Origin: Thermalbibacter longus
GTDB lineage: Bacteria > Chloroflexota > Chloroflexia > Thermomicrobiales > Thermomicrobiaceae
Assembly: GCF_023806485.1 (NCBI RefSeq)
Contig: NZ_JAMSLR010000001.1
Location: 62,001 to 126,000, forward strand
Reading direction: 5' to 3'
DNA: 64,000 nt
This document shows, piece by piece, positions 22,396 to 31,166 of this stretch. The notes beneath the pieces were generated by a model that did no database searches, was not told where the DNA came from, and saw only the letters and a list, made by a program, of their open reading frames with translations. Numbering within the stretch: the stretch's first letter is position 1; each line of letters begins with the position of its first letter. A program made the translations under genes and the position numbers.

Positions 22396-23226
22396 ATGAC
22401 GGTAGGGACACTAGAGCGGCCGGTTGGCGGCCAGAAGCGCAGAGCGGGCGTAGGCGCGTTTGCCGGGCTCTTGCTGCTGCTGCTGGCTACCTTTCTGCTC
22501 ACCCCCTGGCCGCTCGAGGAGAAGTCGCTGGCCGCGTTGCACGGGCTCTGTGCGCAGCGCCCGAGCCATTCGTTCTGGTTTGCGGGCAGCCGGCTGCCGT
22601 TCGATGCGCGGATGACCGGTATCTACGGTGCCTTCCTGCTGACTGCCAGCTATCTGACCGTTGCTGGCCGCCTGCGGCGGGCCGGCTTGCCCAGCGTGCC
22701 GGTCATCGCGTTCCTGGCCGCGGGTGTGGTGGGACTCGGCATCGATGGAGTCAACGCGCTGCTGCACGACCTCCGGCTGCCGACCCTCTACGAGCCACGG
22801 AACTGGCTCCGGTTCGTCACCGGTGCGTGGACAGGCATCCTGCTCGGTGTGGTCCTGTGGATCGCCGCGAACGCAGTGATCTGGCGCCCGAGCGGGGACA
22901 CCGTTCGCGCGGTGCTCGACGGGCGGCGCGACCTGCTCGCTCTCGCCCTGCTCAGCGCGGCGCTGGGCTGGCTGGCGATGAGTGGCTGGCGACCGCTCTA
23001 CTGGCCGCTGGCGCTGTATCTGGTGCTCGCGGCGGTCACACTGCTGGCGCTGCTGGCGTTGCCGGCAGTCCAGCTTCTACGCCGGAGAGAACAACAAATC
23101 GGGTCGCTAGCGGAGATCGGATGGCCGGCAACGGCCTCGCTGGCGCTGGCCTGCGCCTTCATGGTCGTCACCAGCGGCCTGCGGTTTCTGGTCGAATCGG
23201 TGGCTGGCGTCCCCCCGTTCCGCTAG
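22396..23226 (+). CDS. DUF2085 membrane protein
   Basis: 276 residues. A first membrane helix (AGLLLLLLATFLLTPWPL) is followed by the DUF2085 signature HGLCAQRPSHSFWFAGSRLPFDARM, then several more helices (at least six in all). The Cys-His pair and the arginine-rich loop are the conserved features of the family; no activity is known. ATG at 22396 is the first methionine before the first helix. It is divergent from the amidase gene and 60 bases upstream of the glucoamylase gene. Confidence 0.8.
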   Translation: MTVGTLERPVGGQKRRAGVGAFAGLLLLLLATFLLTPWPLEEKSLAALHGLCAQRPSHSFWFAGSRLPFDARMTGIYGAFLLTASYLTVAGRLRRAGLPSVPVIAFLAAGVVGLGIDGVNALLHDLRLPTLYEPRNWLRFVTGAWTGILLGVVLWIAANAVIWRPSGDTVRAVLDGRRDLLALALLSAALGWLAMSGWRPLYWPLALYLVLAAVTLLALLALPAVQLLRRREQQIGSLAEIGWPATASLALACAFMVVTSGLRFLVESVAGVPPFR

Positions 23227-23286
23227 CCCGCCGCTGGCCGGTGATTCGTTGCGAGTGTCATGGGATGTGGGTTGCGGGTACGCGCG

Positions 23287-25281
23287 ATGCCTCGGGACAT
23301 ACCACTCGGGAATGGCAGGCTCCTCATCAACTTCGACCACACGTACACGCTCCGCGACGTGTATTTCCCCCGTGTGGGGCAGGAGAATCACACGCAGGGA
23401 CGGCTCAACCGGTTCGGCGTCTGGGTGGACGGCCGCCTGGCCTGGCTCAACGACCCAGGGTGGGAGCGTGACCTGCGCTACGAGGCCAGCACGCTGGTCA
23501 GTGACGTGACGCTGCGCCAGCCCGAGCTGCGCGTCGAGCTCCGGATCAACGATGCGGTCGATCTCGAGCACGACATCTGGCTGCGACGGGTGGCGGTGCG
23601 CGACCTCGACGGCCGGGCCCGGCGCGCCTGGCTCTTCAACCACTTCGACGGGTATCTCTGGGGCTATGCAGACGGTGAGACGGCGTACTACGAGCCGGAA
23701 GGCCGCGCCCTGGTGCACTACAAGGGGAAGCGGTACTTCTGGTTCTGCGGTTGGGCCGGAACCGACCCAGGTTTCCATGCCTATGCGACCGGCAACAAGG
23801 CTTTCCGCGGGCGCGAGGGAACTTGGCGCGATGCCGAGGACGGCGTGCTCAGCGGAAATGCGATCGCGCAGGGCTCAGTCGACTCGATCGGCGGGCTGAG
23901 TCTCGAGCTGCCAGCCGGCCGGGAAGCGGTTGCCTACTTCTGGATGACGGTCGGATTTCGCCACGCCGATGTCCGCGAGCTGCACAGCCTGGTGCTCTCG
24001 GCTGGCCCGGAGTTCATCCTGAACCGGGTTCGCCATTACTGGAGGAACTGGGCTAATCATCGAACGCGCCGCTTCGACTCCCTTTCGCCCTCGGTGGAAC
24101 AGCTTACCCGCCAAAGCTTGCTGATCCTGCGAACCCAGATCGATCACGGCGGGGCCATCATCGCCGCCAACGACTCCGATATCCTCCAGTTCGGTCGCGA
24201 CACGTACAGCTACATGTGGCCTCGCGATGGGGCCTTGATCTCGATGGCTCTCGACAAAGCTGGCTATCCCGAACTGAGCCGGCGGTTTTTCCTCTTCGTC
24301 CACGAGCTGGTCACGCACTACGGCTTTTTCCTGCACAAGTACAACCCGGACGGCTCGGCCGGCTCGTCCTGGCACCCCTGGTCTACGCCGGGTGGCGAGC
24401 TCCAGTTCCCGATCCAGGAGGACGAGACCGCGCTGGTGCTCCACGCGCTGTGGGAGCACTACCGGCGCTACCACGACATCGAGCTGATCCGCCAGCTCTA
24501 CCAGCCGATGGTGGTTCCCTGTGCCCGCTTCCTGGCCTCGTATCGGGATCAGCGAACGGGGCTGCCATCGCCGTCGTACGACCTCTGGGAAGAGCGGCAC
24601 GGTATCCACGCTTTCACCGTCGCCACAGTCTGGGCCGGGCTCCACGCGGCGTCTCGCCTGGCTCGGATCTTCGGCGACGACGCGCTGGCTGGCGGCTGGG
24701 AGTCGGCAGCCCAGGAGATCCGAGACGCGGCACTTCGGGCGTTCTACGACCCGGGGCTGGGGCGGTTCGTCCGCACAATCACCATAGGGGAGTGTGGGGT
24801 TGTCGACCGTGATCCGACACTCGATGCCAGTCTGGCTGGCCTGTTCCAGTTCGGATTGGTGCCAGCGGGCGACCCGCGGATGGTCAAGACGATGCAGGCC
24901 GTGGAGCAGCGGCTTTGGTGCCGCACACCGGTCGGCGGTTTGGCGCGATACGAAGACGACTATTACTACCAGGTCAGCCGCGACGTGGCGAACGTGCCGG
25001 GCAATCCCTGGTTCGTCTGCACCCTCTGGCTGGCCGACTGGTACATCGCCCGCGCGGTCTCGCCGGCGCACCTAGAGCGGGCGCGCGAGCTGATCGAGTG
25101 GGTAGCGCAGCATGCGCTACCCAGCGGGGTACTCGCCGAGCAGGTTCACCCGTATACGGGCGAGCCCCTCTCGGTCAGCCCGCTGAGCTGGAGCCACGGC
25201 GCATTCGTCTCGACCGTGCTCGACTTCCTGGCCAAAGAGGAGCAGCTCGCTCGCTCCGGCTGGGCGACACTGCTGGGTTGA
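23287..25281 (+). CDS. Glycoside hydrolase family 15 (glucoamylase-like)
   Basis: 664 residues without a signal peptide, so probably cytoplasmic. The N-terminal super-beta-sandwich begins DIPLGNGRLLINFDHTY, RDVYFPRVGQENHT. The (alpha/alpha)6 barrel shows DTYSYMWPRDGALISMAL, the substrate-site DLWEERHGIHAFT whose Glu is the likely general acid, and LAEQVHPYTGEPLSVSPLSWSHG whose Glu is the likely general base. GH15 enzymes release glucose or hydrolyse trehalose or dextran; which substrate is used cannot be told. ATG at 23287 is preferred for family agreement; ATG 23260 is in frame and possible. Its end is 14 bases from the convergent aldehyde dehydrogenase gene. Confidence 0.92.
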   Translation: MPRDIPLGNGRLLINFDHTYTLRDVYFPRVGQENHTQGRLNRFGVWVDGRLAWLNDPGWERDLRYEASTLVSDVTLRQPELRVELRINDAVDLEHDIWLRRVAVRDLDGRARRAWLFNHFDGYLWGYADGETAYYEPEGRALVHYKGKRYFWFCGWAGTDPGFHAYATGNKAFRGREGTWRDAEDGVLSGNAIAQGSVDSIGGLSLELPAGREAVAYFWMTVGFRHADVRELHSLVLSAGPEFILNRVRHYWRNWANHRTRRFDSLSPSVEQLTRQSLLILRTQIDHGGAIIAANDSDILQFGRDTYSYMWPRDGALISMALDKAGYPELSRRFFLFVHELVTHYGFFLHKYNPDGSAGSSWHPWSTPGGELQFPIQEDETALVLHALWEHYRRYHDIELIRQLYQPMVVPCARFLASYRDQRTGLPSPSYDLWEERHGIHAFTVATVWAGLHAASRLARIFGDDALAGGWESAAQEIRDAALRAFYDPGLGRFVRTITIGECGVVDRDPTLDASLAGLFQFGLVPAGDPRMVKTMQAVEQRLWCRTPVGGLARYEDDYYYQVSRDVANVPGNPWFVCTLWLADWYIARAVSPAHLERARELIEWVAQHALPSGVLAEQVHPYTGEPLSVSPLSWSHGAFVSTVLDFLAKEEQLARSGWATLLG

Positions 25282-25295
25282 GCGCGCTCGCGTGC

Positions 25296-26801
25296 TCAGC
25301 GCCCGCCTGGCCAGCGGCCGTACCAGTCGAAGACTTCCTCCGAGAGGCCGACGACGACGTTCTTGACCTGCGTGTACAGGTCGAGCGCGTGCCGGCTGAG
25401 CTCGCGCCCGATGCCGCTCTGCTTGAAGCCACCGAACGGCGCCTCGGGCGGGTTCACCACCGGGTAGTTGATGCTGATATTGCCGGCCCGGATCCGGGCA
25501 GCGAGCCGGTGAGCGCGCTTGACATCGCTCGTCCAGATCGTCGCGGCGAGCCCGTAGATGGTGTCGTTGGCCAGCGCGACGACCTCCTCCTCGTCGCGGA
25601 ACGGGATGACGGAGAGGACAGGGCCGAACACCTCCTCGCGGGCGATCGACATGTCGTTGCGGACGAGGTCGAAGATGGTCGGTTCGACGAAGTTCCCTCG
25701 CTGGAGGTCGGCCTTCTCTGGGCGCTTGCCGCCGAGGCGTAGCTCGGCGCCCTCGCTCCTCGCTCTCTCGACGAAGCTGAGCACGCGCTCGCACTGTCGC
25801 CGCGAGACGAGTGGCCCCATCTGGGTAGAATCGTCCAATGGGTCTCCGATCCGGATCTTGCCAGCCTTGGCGAGGAAGTCGTCCATGAACCGGTCATGGA
25901 TCGACTCGTGCAGAAACAGCCGGGTACGAGCCGTGCAGCGCTGGCCAGCGTTGCTGAAGATGGCGAAGAGCGAGCCGTTGACCGCCTCCTCCAGGTTGGC
26001 GTCCGGGAACACGATATTGGGCGACTTCCCGCCTAGCTCGAGCGAGACTTTCTTGATCGTACCGGCGCTGAGCCGGAGGATCTGGCGTCCGGTCTCGGTC
26101 TCACCGGTGAACGCGATCTTGTCCACCATCGGATGCTCACAGATGGCGGCCCCCACCTCGTTGCCCGGGCCGGGGAGAACGTTGACGACTCCCTCCGGGA
26201 TGTCGGCTTCCAGGCAGATCTGGCCCAGGAGCAGCGCCGTGATCGGCGTGTAACTCGCGGGCTTGAGCACGACCGTATTGCCGGCTGCTAGCGCCGGAGC
26301 GAGCTTCCAGGCAGCCATCAGGATCGGGAAGTTCCACGGGATGATCTGCCCGCAGACGCCATAGGGCTCGCGCACCGTGTAGTCGAGCAGCGGGCCGTTC
26401 ATCGGGATGGTCTCGCCCCAGATCTGCCCGGCGAGATTCGCGTAGTACTCGAAGCAGTTGGCGGCACTTGCCACGTCCATGCGTGACTCGACGATGATCT
26501 TGCCGCAGTTGAGCGTCTCCAGACGGGCGAGCTCTTCCTGTCGCTCGCGCATGATCTCGGCCACCCGGCGCAGGCGCCTGGCCCGCTCGTTCGGTGTCAT
26601 CCGGCCCCACGGCCCGTCATCGAATGCGCGCCGGGCGGCCCGAACGGCGCGATCCACGTCCTCCTTGCCCGCGCGGGCGACCCGTCCGATGACCTCGTTC
26701 GTGGTCGGGTTCAGGGTCTCGAACGTCTCTCCCGAGGCTGCGGGGACGAATTGGCCGTCGATCAGAAGCTGGTACTCCTTTATCCCGGCGGTTACTGCCA
26801 T
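25296..26801 (-). CDS. NAD(P)-dependent aldehyde dehydrogenase
   Basis: 501 residues, standard length. Cofactor-binding [33 protein letters not shown] (Rossmann segment), the catalytic Glu in LELGGKSPN, catalytic Cys in NAGQRCTA, and C-terminal [13 protein letters not shown] are all present, so the enzyme should be active in oxidising aldehydes to acids. Closest to betaine/retinal-type class I/II aldehyde dehydrogenases; the substrate is not predictable. A YciI-like gene lies 14 bases upstream in the same direction and is probably co-transcribed. Confidence 0.93.
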   Translation of the reverse strand: MAVTAGIKEYQLLIDGQFVPAASGETFETLNPTTNEVIGRVARAGKEDVDRAVRAARRAFDDGPWGRMTPNERARRLRRVAEIMRERQEELARLETLNCGKIIVESRMDVASAANCFEYYANLAGQIWGETIPMNGPLLDYTVREPYGVCGQIIPWNFPILMAAWKLAPALAAGNTVVLKPASYTPITALLLGQICLEADIPEGVVNVLPGPGNEVGAAICEHPMVDKIAFTGETETGRQILRLSAGTIKKVSLELGGKSPNIVFPDANLEEAVNGSLFAIFSNAGQRCTARTRLFLHESIHDRFMDDFLAKAGKIRIGDPLDDSTQMGPLVSRRQCERVLSFVERARSEGAELRLGGKRPEKADLQRGNFVEPTIFDLVRNDMSIAREEVFGPVLSVIPFRDEEEVVALANDTIYGLAATIWTSDVKRAHRLAARIRAGNISINYPVVNPPEAPFGGFKQSGIGRELSRHALDLYTQVKNVVVGLSEEVFDWYGRWPGGR

Positions 26802-26815
26802 GGTTTGCCTCCCTC

Positions 26816-27076
26816 TCAGAACACCTGGTTCCAGGGCTTGAGCTGGATCTCCTGGAAGACACCGGCCGCGTGGAACGGGTCCTGCTCGATGAGCCGCCGC
26901 GCTTCTTCTTCAGAATCCACCTCGTAGATGATCAAGGCGCCGGAGTCGTCGGTGAACGGGCCAGAGGCCCAGAGCTTGCCAGCCTCCTTGAGCTTGGACA
27001 GGTACTGGCGGTGCGTTGGGCGAACCTCGGCGATCTTCTCCGGGTTGCCATACCGGATGAAGGCAGCGTACTTCAC
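26816..27076 (-). CDS. YciI-like family protein
   Basis: 86 residues, matching YCII-related proteins: KYAAFIRY at the start, HRQYLSKLKEAGKLWASGPF with the conserved His, then SEEEARRLIEQDPFHAAGVF and KPWNQVF. The fold is a ferredoxin-like dimer, and the conserved His/Asp are suggested to be catalytic in muconolactone-isomerase-like or dehydrochlorinase-like reactions. Placement ahead of an aldehyde dehydrogenase suggests a shared catabolic operon. Confidence 0.88.
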   Translation of the reverse strand: MKYAAFIRYGNPEKIAEVRPTHRQYLSKLKEAGKLWASGPFTDDSGALIIYEVDSEEEARRLIEQDPFHAAGVFQEIQLKPWNQVF

Positions 27077-27211
27077 GGGCCATCCTCCTTCGCTCGTCCT
27101 CCCGGCAGCAGTGTAGCGCGGGGGAGTGGAACGTGGGAGGGGGATATGGGGTACGCCGAGTACACGCCTCGAGCCGAAAGTACCGATGTGACGAGGCGGC
27201 AGGCTACTCGC

Positions 27212-28834
27212 TCAGCTCGCCCACCTCTGCAGCGCTTCTTCCCAGCCTTCGACGGTGCCGTTCTTGAACAACACGACGGTCTGTTCCTGGACGGCGCTCT
27301 TGGCACCCTGCGTTGTCCGCTCGCCGGCCACGGCCGGCAGGGCGCGGAGACCAGCGGCCCGGAGTGCCTCTGCGCGGCGCACTGCTCGCTCGACATCGCC
27401 GCGGTCGACCCTAGCCGATATCTCGACGACCAGCCAGACTTCGCCAGTCTCTGGCTGGTACCGCGGAACGCCGGTCACGAGAAGGTCGGCGCGCAGGAGT
27501 TCCTCGGCCGCCCATCGGGGCAGGCGGTCGTCGTACTGGTCGACCGCTTCGCTCGGCCAGACGAGTCGCAGGCGACGCAGCAGCGGGCCGAAGTATGCAG
27601 ATGGGCGCTGGAGGTAGCGCCACTCCAGGCGATAGCCACGGAATTCCGAGCGGAGGTTCGAGAGATCGCGCTCCATCGTGTCGACCCGCGCGATGAGCTG
27701 CTCCAGCCGCTGCTCGGTGCGCACCTGGGCCGTAGCGAGTTCGTCCACTCTCTGGGTGAGCTGCTCCATGCGCACGGTGAGGTCGTCGACGCGGGCGGTG
27801 AGCTGCTCGACGCGCACGGTGAGGTCGTCAACGCGGGCAGTAAGCTGCTCGAGACGCACGGTGAGGTCGTCGACGCGGGCCGTGAGCTGAGCGATCTGCT
27901 CCTCGACCCGAATCATCCGCTGGGTGAGGTCATCGACCCGCGCGGTGAGCTGCTCCATGCGCACGGTGAGGTCATCGACGCGAGCAGTAAGCTGCTCGAG
28001 ACGAACAGTGAGGTCGTCGACGCGGGCGGTGAGCTGAGCGATCTGCTCCGCGACCCGAATCATCCGCTGGGTGAGGGCATCGACCCGGGCGGTGAGCTGG
28101 GCGATCTGCGCCTCGGCCCGAATCATCCGCTGGGTGAGGTCGTCGACCCGGGCGGTGAGCTGGGCGATCTGCGCCTCGGCCCGAATCATCCGCTGGGTGA
28201 GGTCATCGACCCGCGCAGTGAGCTGCTCCATGCGCACGGTGAGGTCATCGACGCGGGCAGTAAGCTGCTCGAGACGAACAGTGAGGTCGTCGACGCGGGC
28301 GGTGAGCTGAGCGATCTGCTCCTCGACCCGAATCATCCGCTGGGTGAGGTCATCGACCCGGGCGGTGAGCTGGGCGATCTGCTCCTCGACCCGAATCATC
28401 CGCTGGGTGAGGTCATCGACCCGCGCAGTGAGCTGCTCCATGCGCACGGTGAGGTCATCGACCCGGGCGGTGAGCTGCTCGAGACGCTGCTCGGTACGTA
28501 CCTGCGCTTGAGCGAGTTCGTCGACCCGGGCGCTGAGCTGTGCTACGCGCTGTTCCGTGCGCACCTGCGCCTCAGCCAGCTCGTCGACCCGGGCGGCGAG
28601 CTGTTCCAAGCGCTGTTCGGTGCGCCTCTGGGTATCCACCAGCTCGTCGACCCGGGCCGTCAAACTTTCCAGGCGGTGCTCGGTACGCAACTGGGCATCG
28701 GCGAGTTGACGAACGAGTTCCGGTAGCTGGAGCAATTCCTCGGTGAGCACGTGGCGGCGAAGCTCAGCGCGCCACTCAGGGTGCTCGCCCAGCATTCGGA
28801 TTAGGTCCTGAAAGCTCTCCAGGCTAGAGGGCAT
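27212..28834 (-). CDS. Repetitive coiled-coil protein with nuclease-like C-terminal domain
   Basis: 540 residues. From about residue 40 to 390 the protein is an uninterrupted coiled coil made of 14- and 21-residue heptad units such as TARVDDLTVRLEQL and TQRMIRVEEQIAQL. The last 150 residues are globular: GYRLEWRYLQRPSAYFGPLLR, then LLRADLLVTGV, VWLVVEISARVDRGDVERAVRRAEAL, a layout like the PD-(D/E)XK-fold C-terminal domain of DUF3782-type proteins, with an acidic pair but Ser in place of the usual Lys. Activity is therefore unsure. It is probably cytoplasmic (no signal peptide). Confidence 0.75.
   Translation of the reverse strand: MPSSLESFQDLIRMLGEHPEWRAELRRHVLTEELLQLPELVRQLADAQLRTEHRLESLTARVDELVDTQRRTEQRLEQLAARVDELAEAQVRTEQRVAQLSARVDELAQAQVRTEQRLEQLTARVDDLTVRMEQLTARVDDLTQRMIRVEEQIAQLTARVDDLTQRMIRVEEQIAQLTARVDDLTVRLEQLTARVDDLTVRMEQLTARVDDLTQRMIRAEAQIAQLTARVDDLTQRMIRAEAQIAQLTARVDALTQRMIRVAEQIAQLTARVDDLTVRLEQLTARVDDLTVRMEQLTARVDDLTQRMIRVEEQIAQLTARVDDLTVRLEQLTARVDDLTVRVEQLTARVDDLTVRMEQLTQRVDELATAQVRTEQRLEQLIARVDTMERDLSNLRSEFRGYRLEWRYLQRPSAYFGPLLRRLRLVWPSEAVDQYDDRLPRWAAEELLRADLLVTGVPRYQPETGEVWLVVEISARVDRGDVERAVRRAEALRAAGLRALPAVAGERTTQGAKSAVQEQTVVLFKNGTVEGWEEALQRWAS
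27720..28490 (-). repeat. In-frame DNA repeats encoding the coiled coil
   Basis: Near-identical units of 42 and 63 bases (14 and 21 codons) recur through this part of the coiled-coil gene, often identical over tens of bases in neighbouring copies. Such similarity at DNA level, not only protein level, indicates recent duplication or gene conversion. All units are multiples of 7 codons, so gains and losses keep both the frame and the heptad phase. Confidence 0.8.
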
Positions 28835-28964
28835 ACGCTATCCTCACCTCCGCTCACGACGATTATACCCGAGTAGATACGCGAAACGGCGGGCCAGGAG
28901 GCGACGAGACCACGATGTCCGCAGCATGCTGGCTGTACGGTTTCGCGGATCGCCGACGCTTCGG

Positions 28965-28972
28965 TGTACAAT
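28965..28972 (+). promoter_or_regulatory. Extended -10 box of a possible RNA gene
   Basis: TGTACAAT ends 10 bases before the closing helix of the structured sequence at 28983-29107. TACAAT recurs upstream of several genes in this window. No good -35 box is seen. Confidence 0.35.
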
Positions 28973-28982
28973 AGCATTGTCT

Positions 28983-29107
28983 CGGGCGTTGGTGGCTGGG
29001 GTAGCTCAGAACCGGCAGGCCTTGGGCCTGGAAAGAGTGCCACCCGTGAATCGCGGGTGGAGGTCGGAGGGCTCCGGAGCCTCCCCCTAGCCGTAAGCCA
29101 GCGCCCG
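28983..29107 (+). ncRNA. Candidate structured RNA of unknown class
   Basis: No protein is plausible here, but the sequence folds by eye into a closed multi-helix structure. Ten base pairs join 28983-28992 to 29098-29107 (one GU), and eight more join 28994-29001 to 29085-29092 (one GU). Inside are three hairpins: 29016-29030 (CAGGCC/GGCCTG), 29040-29060 (CCACCCG/CGGGTGG, 7-base loop) and 29066-29084 (GC-rich, one bulge). This is a four-way junction. It does not match RNase P, SRP RNA, tmRNA or tRNA signatures, nor a riboswitch I can name. A 4-base TTTCTT-type tail follows near 29113. Confidence 0.4.
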
Positions 29108-29175
29108 GGGCGTTTCTTCAGGTCGGGGCGTGTCGCCCAATTCGCACAAGTTCCGGCGATGCCGGCCAACTGGGC

Positions 29176-29204
29176 TTGACACGGCGGGCACGGCGTGCGA
29201 TGAT
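29176..29204 (+). promoter_or_regulatory. Putative argF promoter
   Basis: TTGACA at 29176-29181 and GATGAT at 29199-29204 with a 17-base spacer. It would leave a leader of roughly 140 bases before argF, in which I see no named regulatory element. Confidence 0.5.
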
Positions 29205-29353
29205 TACCGTGCTGGCAAGAGTCCAGCTACGGCATGTAGTCGGTAAATCCTCCGAAAGGGACAGTCACGGATGGGACTCCGGCTCAGGCGCAGGTCCAGC
29301 GTTTCTCTTGGCCCGGTGTGCGGCTGGACTGAGCGTGCCTGGAGGAGGTTCCC

Positions 29354-30319
29354 ATGGCTGTCCCGACGATTACCAAGACCTTTCATCTGCTGACCGACGA
29401 CGATCTGACCCCGGCGCAAGCCACTGCGCTGATCGATTTTGCCGCCCAGCTCAAAGCTGACCACTACGCCGGTAAACCGCAGCATCATTACCTGGCCGGC
29501 AAGACGCTCGCCATGATCTTCCAGAAGCCATCTACCCGGACGCGGGTGGCGTTCGAGGCTGGCATGGCCCAGCTCGGCGGTCATGCGCTCTACCTCTCGA
29601 CCAACGACCTGCAGCTCGGCCGCGGCGAGACTATCGCCGACACGGCACGCGTACTCTCGCGCTATGTCAACGCGATCATGGCTCGCGTCTACAAGCACCA
29701 GGACATTGTAGAGCTGGCAGCATACGCGACCGTGCCCGTCATCAACGGGTTGTCCGACCTAGCGCACCCCACCCAGGGGCTGGCCGACATGCTCACGGTC
29801 AAGGAGCACCTGGGTGGCTGGGCCGGGCGGACGCTGGCGTATCTCGGCTGCGCGAACAACATGGCGCACTCGCTGGTGCTCTCCGGCGCGCTGGTCGGGC
29901 TCAACGTCCGCATCGCCTGCCCGCCGCACTGCCAGCCTGATCCGGCGATCATCGCCCGCGCCCAAGCGATCGCCCAGCAAACCGGCGCGACGATCACCGT
30001 GCTGAGCGATCCCTGGCAGGCCGTCCAGGGCGTGGACATCGTCTACACGGACGTGTGGGTGAGCATGGGGCAGTCGCTGAGCCAGGAGGCGCTGGACGCG
30101 CTCCAGGCCTACCAGGTAACCGAGGAGATCATGGCGGCGGCTGGGCCGGGCGCGATCTTCATGCACTGTCTGCCGATGTACCGGGGGCAGGAGGCGACGG
30201 CGGAGGTGGCCGATGGTTCGCGCTCGGTCATCTTCGACCAGGCCGAGAACCGGCTGCACTTGCACAAGGCGCTCCTAGTCGAGCTGCTCAGCGACGCTGG
30301 GCCGGGCATCTTGAAGTAG
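29354..30319 (+). CDS. argF: Ornithine carbamoyltransferase
   Basis: 321 residues. Carbamoyl-phosphate site FQKPSTRTRVAFE, HPTQGLADMLT, and the ornithine-side HCLPMYRGQEAT are all intact, with DLQLGRGETIADTARVLSRY between. The enzyme joins carbamoyl phosphate and ornithine to citrulline in cytoplasmic arginine synthesis. ATG at 29354 follows GGAGGAGG closely. No other arg gene is adjacent, so it is probably monocistronic from the promoter at 29176. HCLP rather than a transcarbamylase-like variant supports OTC over the acetylornithine enzyme, though that alternative is not fully excluded. Confidence 0.94.
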   Translation: MAVPTITKTFHLLTDDDLTPAQATALIDFAAQLKADHYAGKPQHHYLAGKTLAMIFQKPSTRTRVAFEAGMAQLGGHALYLSTNDLQLGRGETIADTARVLSRYVNAIMARVYKHQDIVELAAYATVPVINGLSDLAHPTQGLADMLTVKEHLGGWAGRTLAYLGCANNMAHSLVLSGALVGLNVRIACPPHCQPDPAIIARAQAIAQQTGATITVLSDPWQAVQGVDIVYTDVWVSMGQSLSQEALDALQAYQVTEEIMAAAGPGAIFMHCLPMYRGQEATAEVADGSRSVIFDQAENRLHLHKALLVELLSDAGPGILK

Positions 30320-30377
30320 GTGTCGTCTTCGGCAGCTCCGGTCGCCGTTGCCACGATTTCGTGCCGGCTAGATTGCC

Positions 30378-30953
30378 CTATGACTGGTCAACCGGCTCGG
30401 CGTAGGCCAGAGGAGCGGTCTCGTAGAGGTCACCCCCATAGCGGTCGTTGATCACGACTGCTGGGAAATCGACCACGGTGAGCTGGTAGATCGCCTCGGG
30501 GCCGAGGTCCTCGTAGGCAAGGATTTCGGCGGCGGTGATTCGCCGAGCGAGCAGGGCACCGGAACCCCCGACGGCTCCGAAGTAGACCGCGCCGTGCTCG
30601 ACGATCGCCTGGCGCACGGCCAGGCTCCGGTAGCCTTTACCGATCATTCCGCGCAGGCCAGCCGCCAGGAGAGCGGGTGTATAGGGATCCATTCGCCCGC
30701 TGGTGGTCGGCCCAGCCGAGCCGATCACCATGCCCGGCCGGGGCGGGGCTGGGCCGACGTAGTAGATCACCTGCCCGCGCAGGTCGATTGGGAGCGGCTC
30801 GCCCCGCTCCAGCGCGGCGACGAGCCGCTGGTGTGCCGCGTCGCGGGCGGTCAGCAGCGTGCCGCTGATCAGCACCTGGTCACCAGCGCGCAGCGCGTCG
30901 ATCGTCTCCTGGTCGAGCGGCACACGGATGTGCCTAGGATGCTTGCCAGCCAT
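30378..30953 (-). CDS. Fumarase/tartrate dehydratase-type hydro-lyase, beta subunit
   Basis: 191 residues. It matches the C-terminal (beta) half of iron-sulfur class I fumarases and TtdB: LRAGDQVLISGTLLTARDAAH, VIGSAGPTTSGRMDPYTPALL, GMIGKG and AVYFGAVGGSGAL. In this family the [4Fe-4S] ligands lie on the alpha part, which is not encoded within the window, so the protein would need a distant partner. ATG at 30953 is the methionine nearest the conserved start. It is convergent with argF and divergent from the ABC permease gene. Confidence 0.88.
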   Translation of the reverse strand: MAGKHPRHIRVPLDQETIDALRAGDQVLISGTLLTARDAAHQRLVAALERGEPLPIDLRGQVIYYVGPAPPRPGMVIGSAGPTTSGRMDPYTPALLAAGLRGMIGKGYRSLAVRQAIVEHGAVYFGAVGGSGALLARRITAAEILAYEDLGPEAIYQLTVVDFPAVVINDRYGGDLYETAPLAYAEPVDQS

Positions 30954-31166
30954 TGCTCGTCTCGCTCTCACCCAACCCAGGCCAGGAGTGGGCAGGTGGT
31001 TCTCGTCGGCTCAGAGAGGCCACGACTCGGCCCGGCACTGATCCAGCGCCATCGGTCGAGTCACCAGCAGCGCGCATCTGGTCGTACAATACGCGATGCC
31101 CGCGGCCAGTCAAGGCGCTGAGCTGGGCGAGACGTGCGAGTTCGCCTCCGTCGAGAGATCGGCTCG

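Noticed and set aside
23875-25071. 398-codon minus-strand frame opposite the glucoamylase gene
   Set aside because: No domain; the plus-strand GH15 protein has full catalytic motifs.
26870-28726. 618-codon plus-strand open frame with repeats such as DAGGELSDLLLDPN
   Set aside because: It is the reverse-strand image of the coiled-coil gene at 27212-28834; the repeats come from that gene and the sequence has no domain of its own.
28983-29107. tRNA gene, because of GGTAGCTCAG and a 5-bp stem with a 7-base loop
   Set aside because: There is no T-arm consensus TTCGANNC, no matching acceptor stem and no CCA-proximal pairing in tRNA spacing; the closing helices fit another structure.
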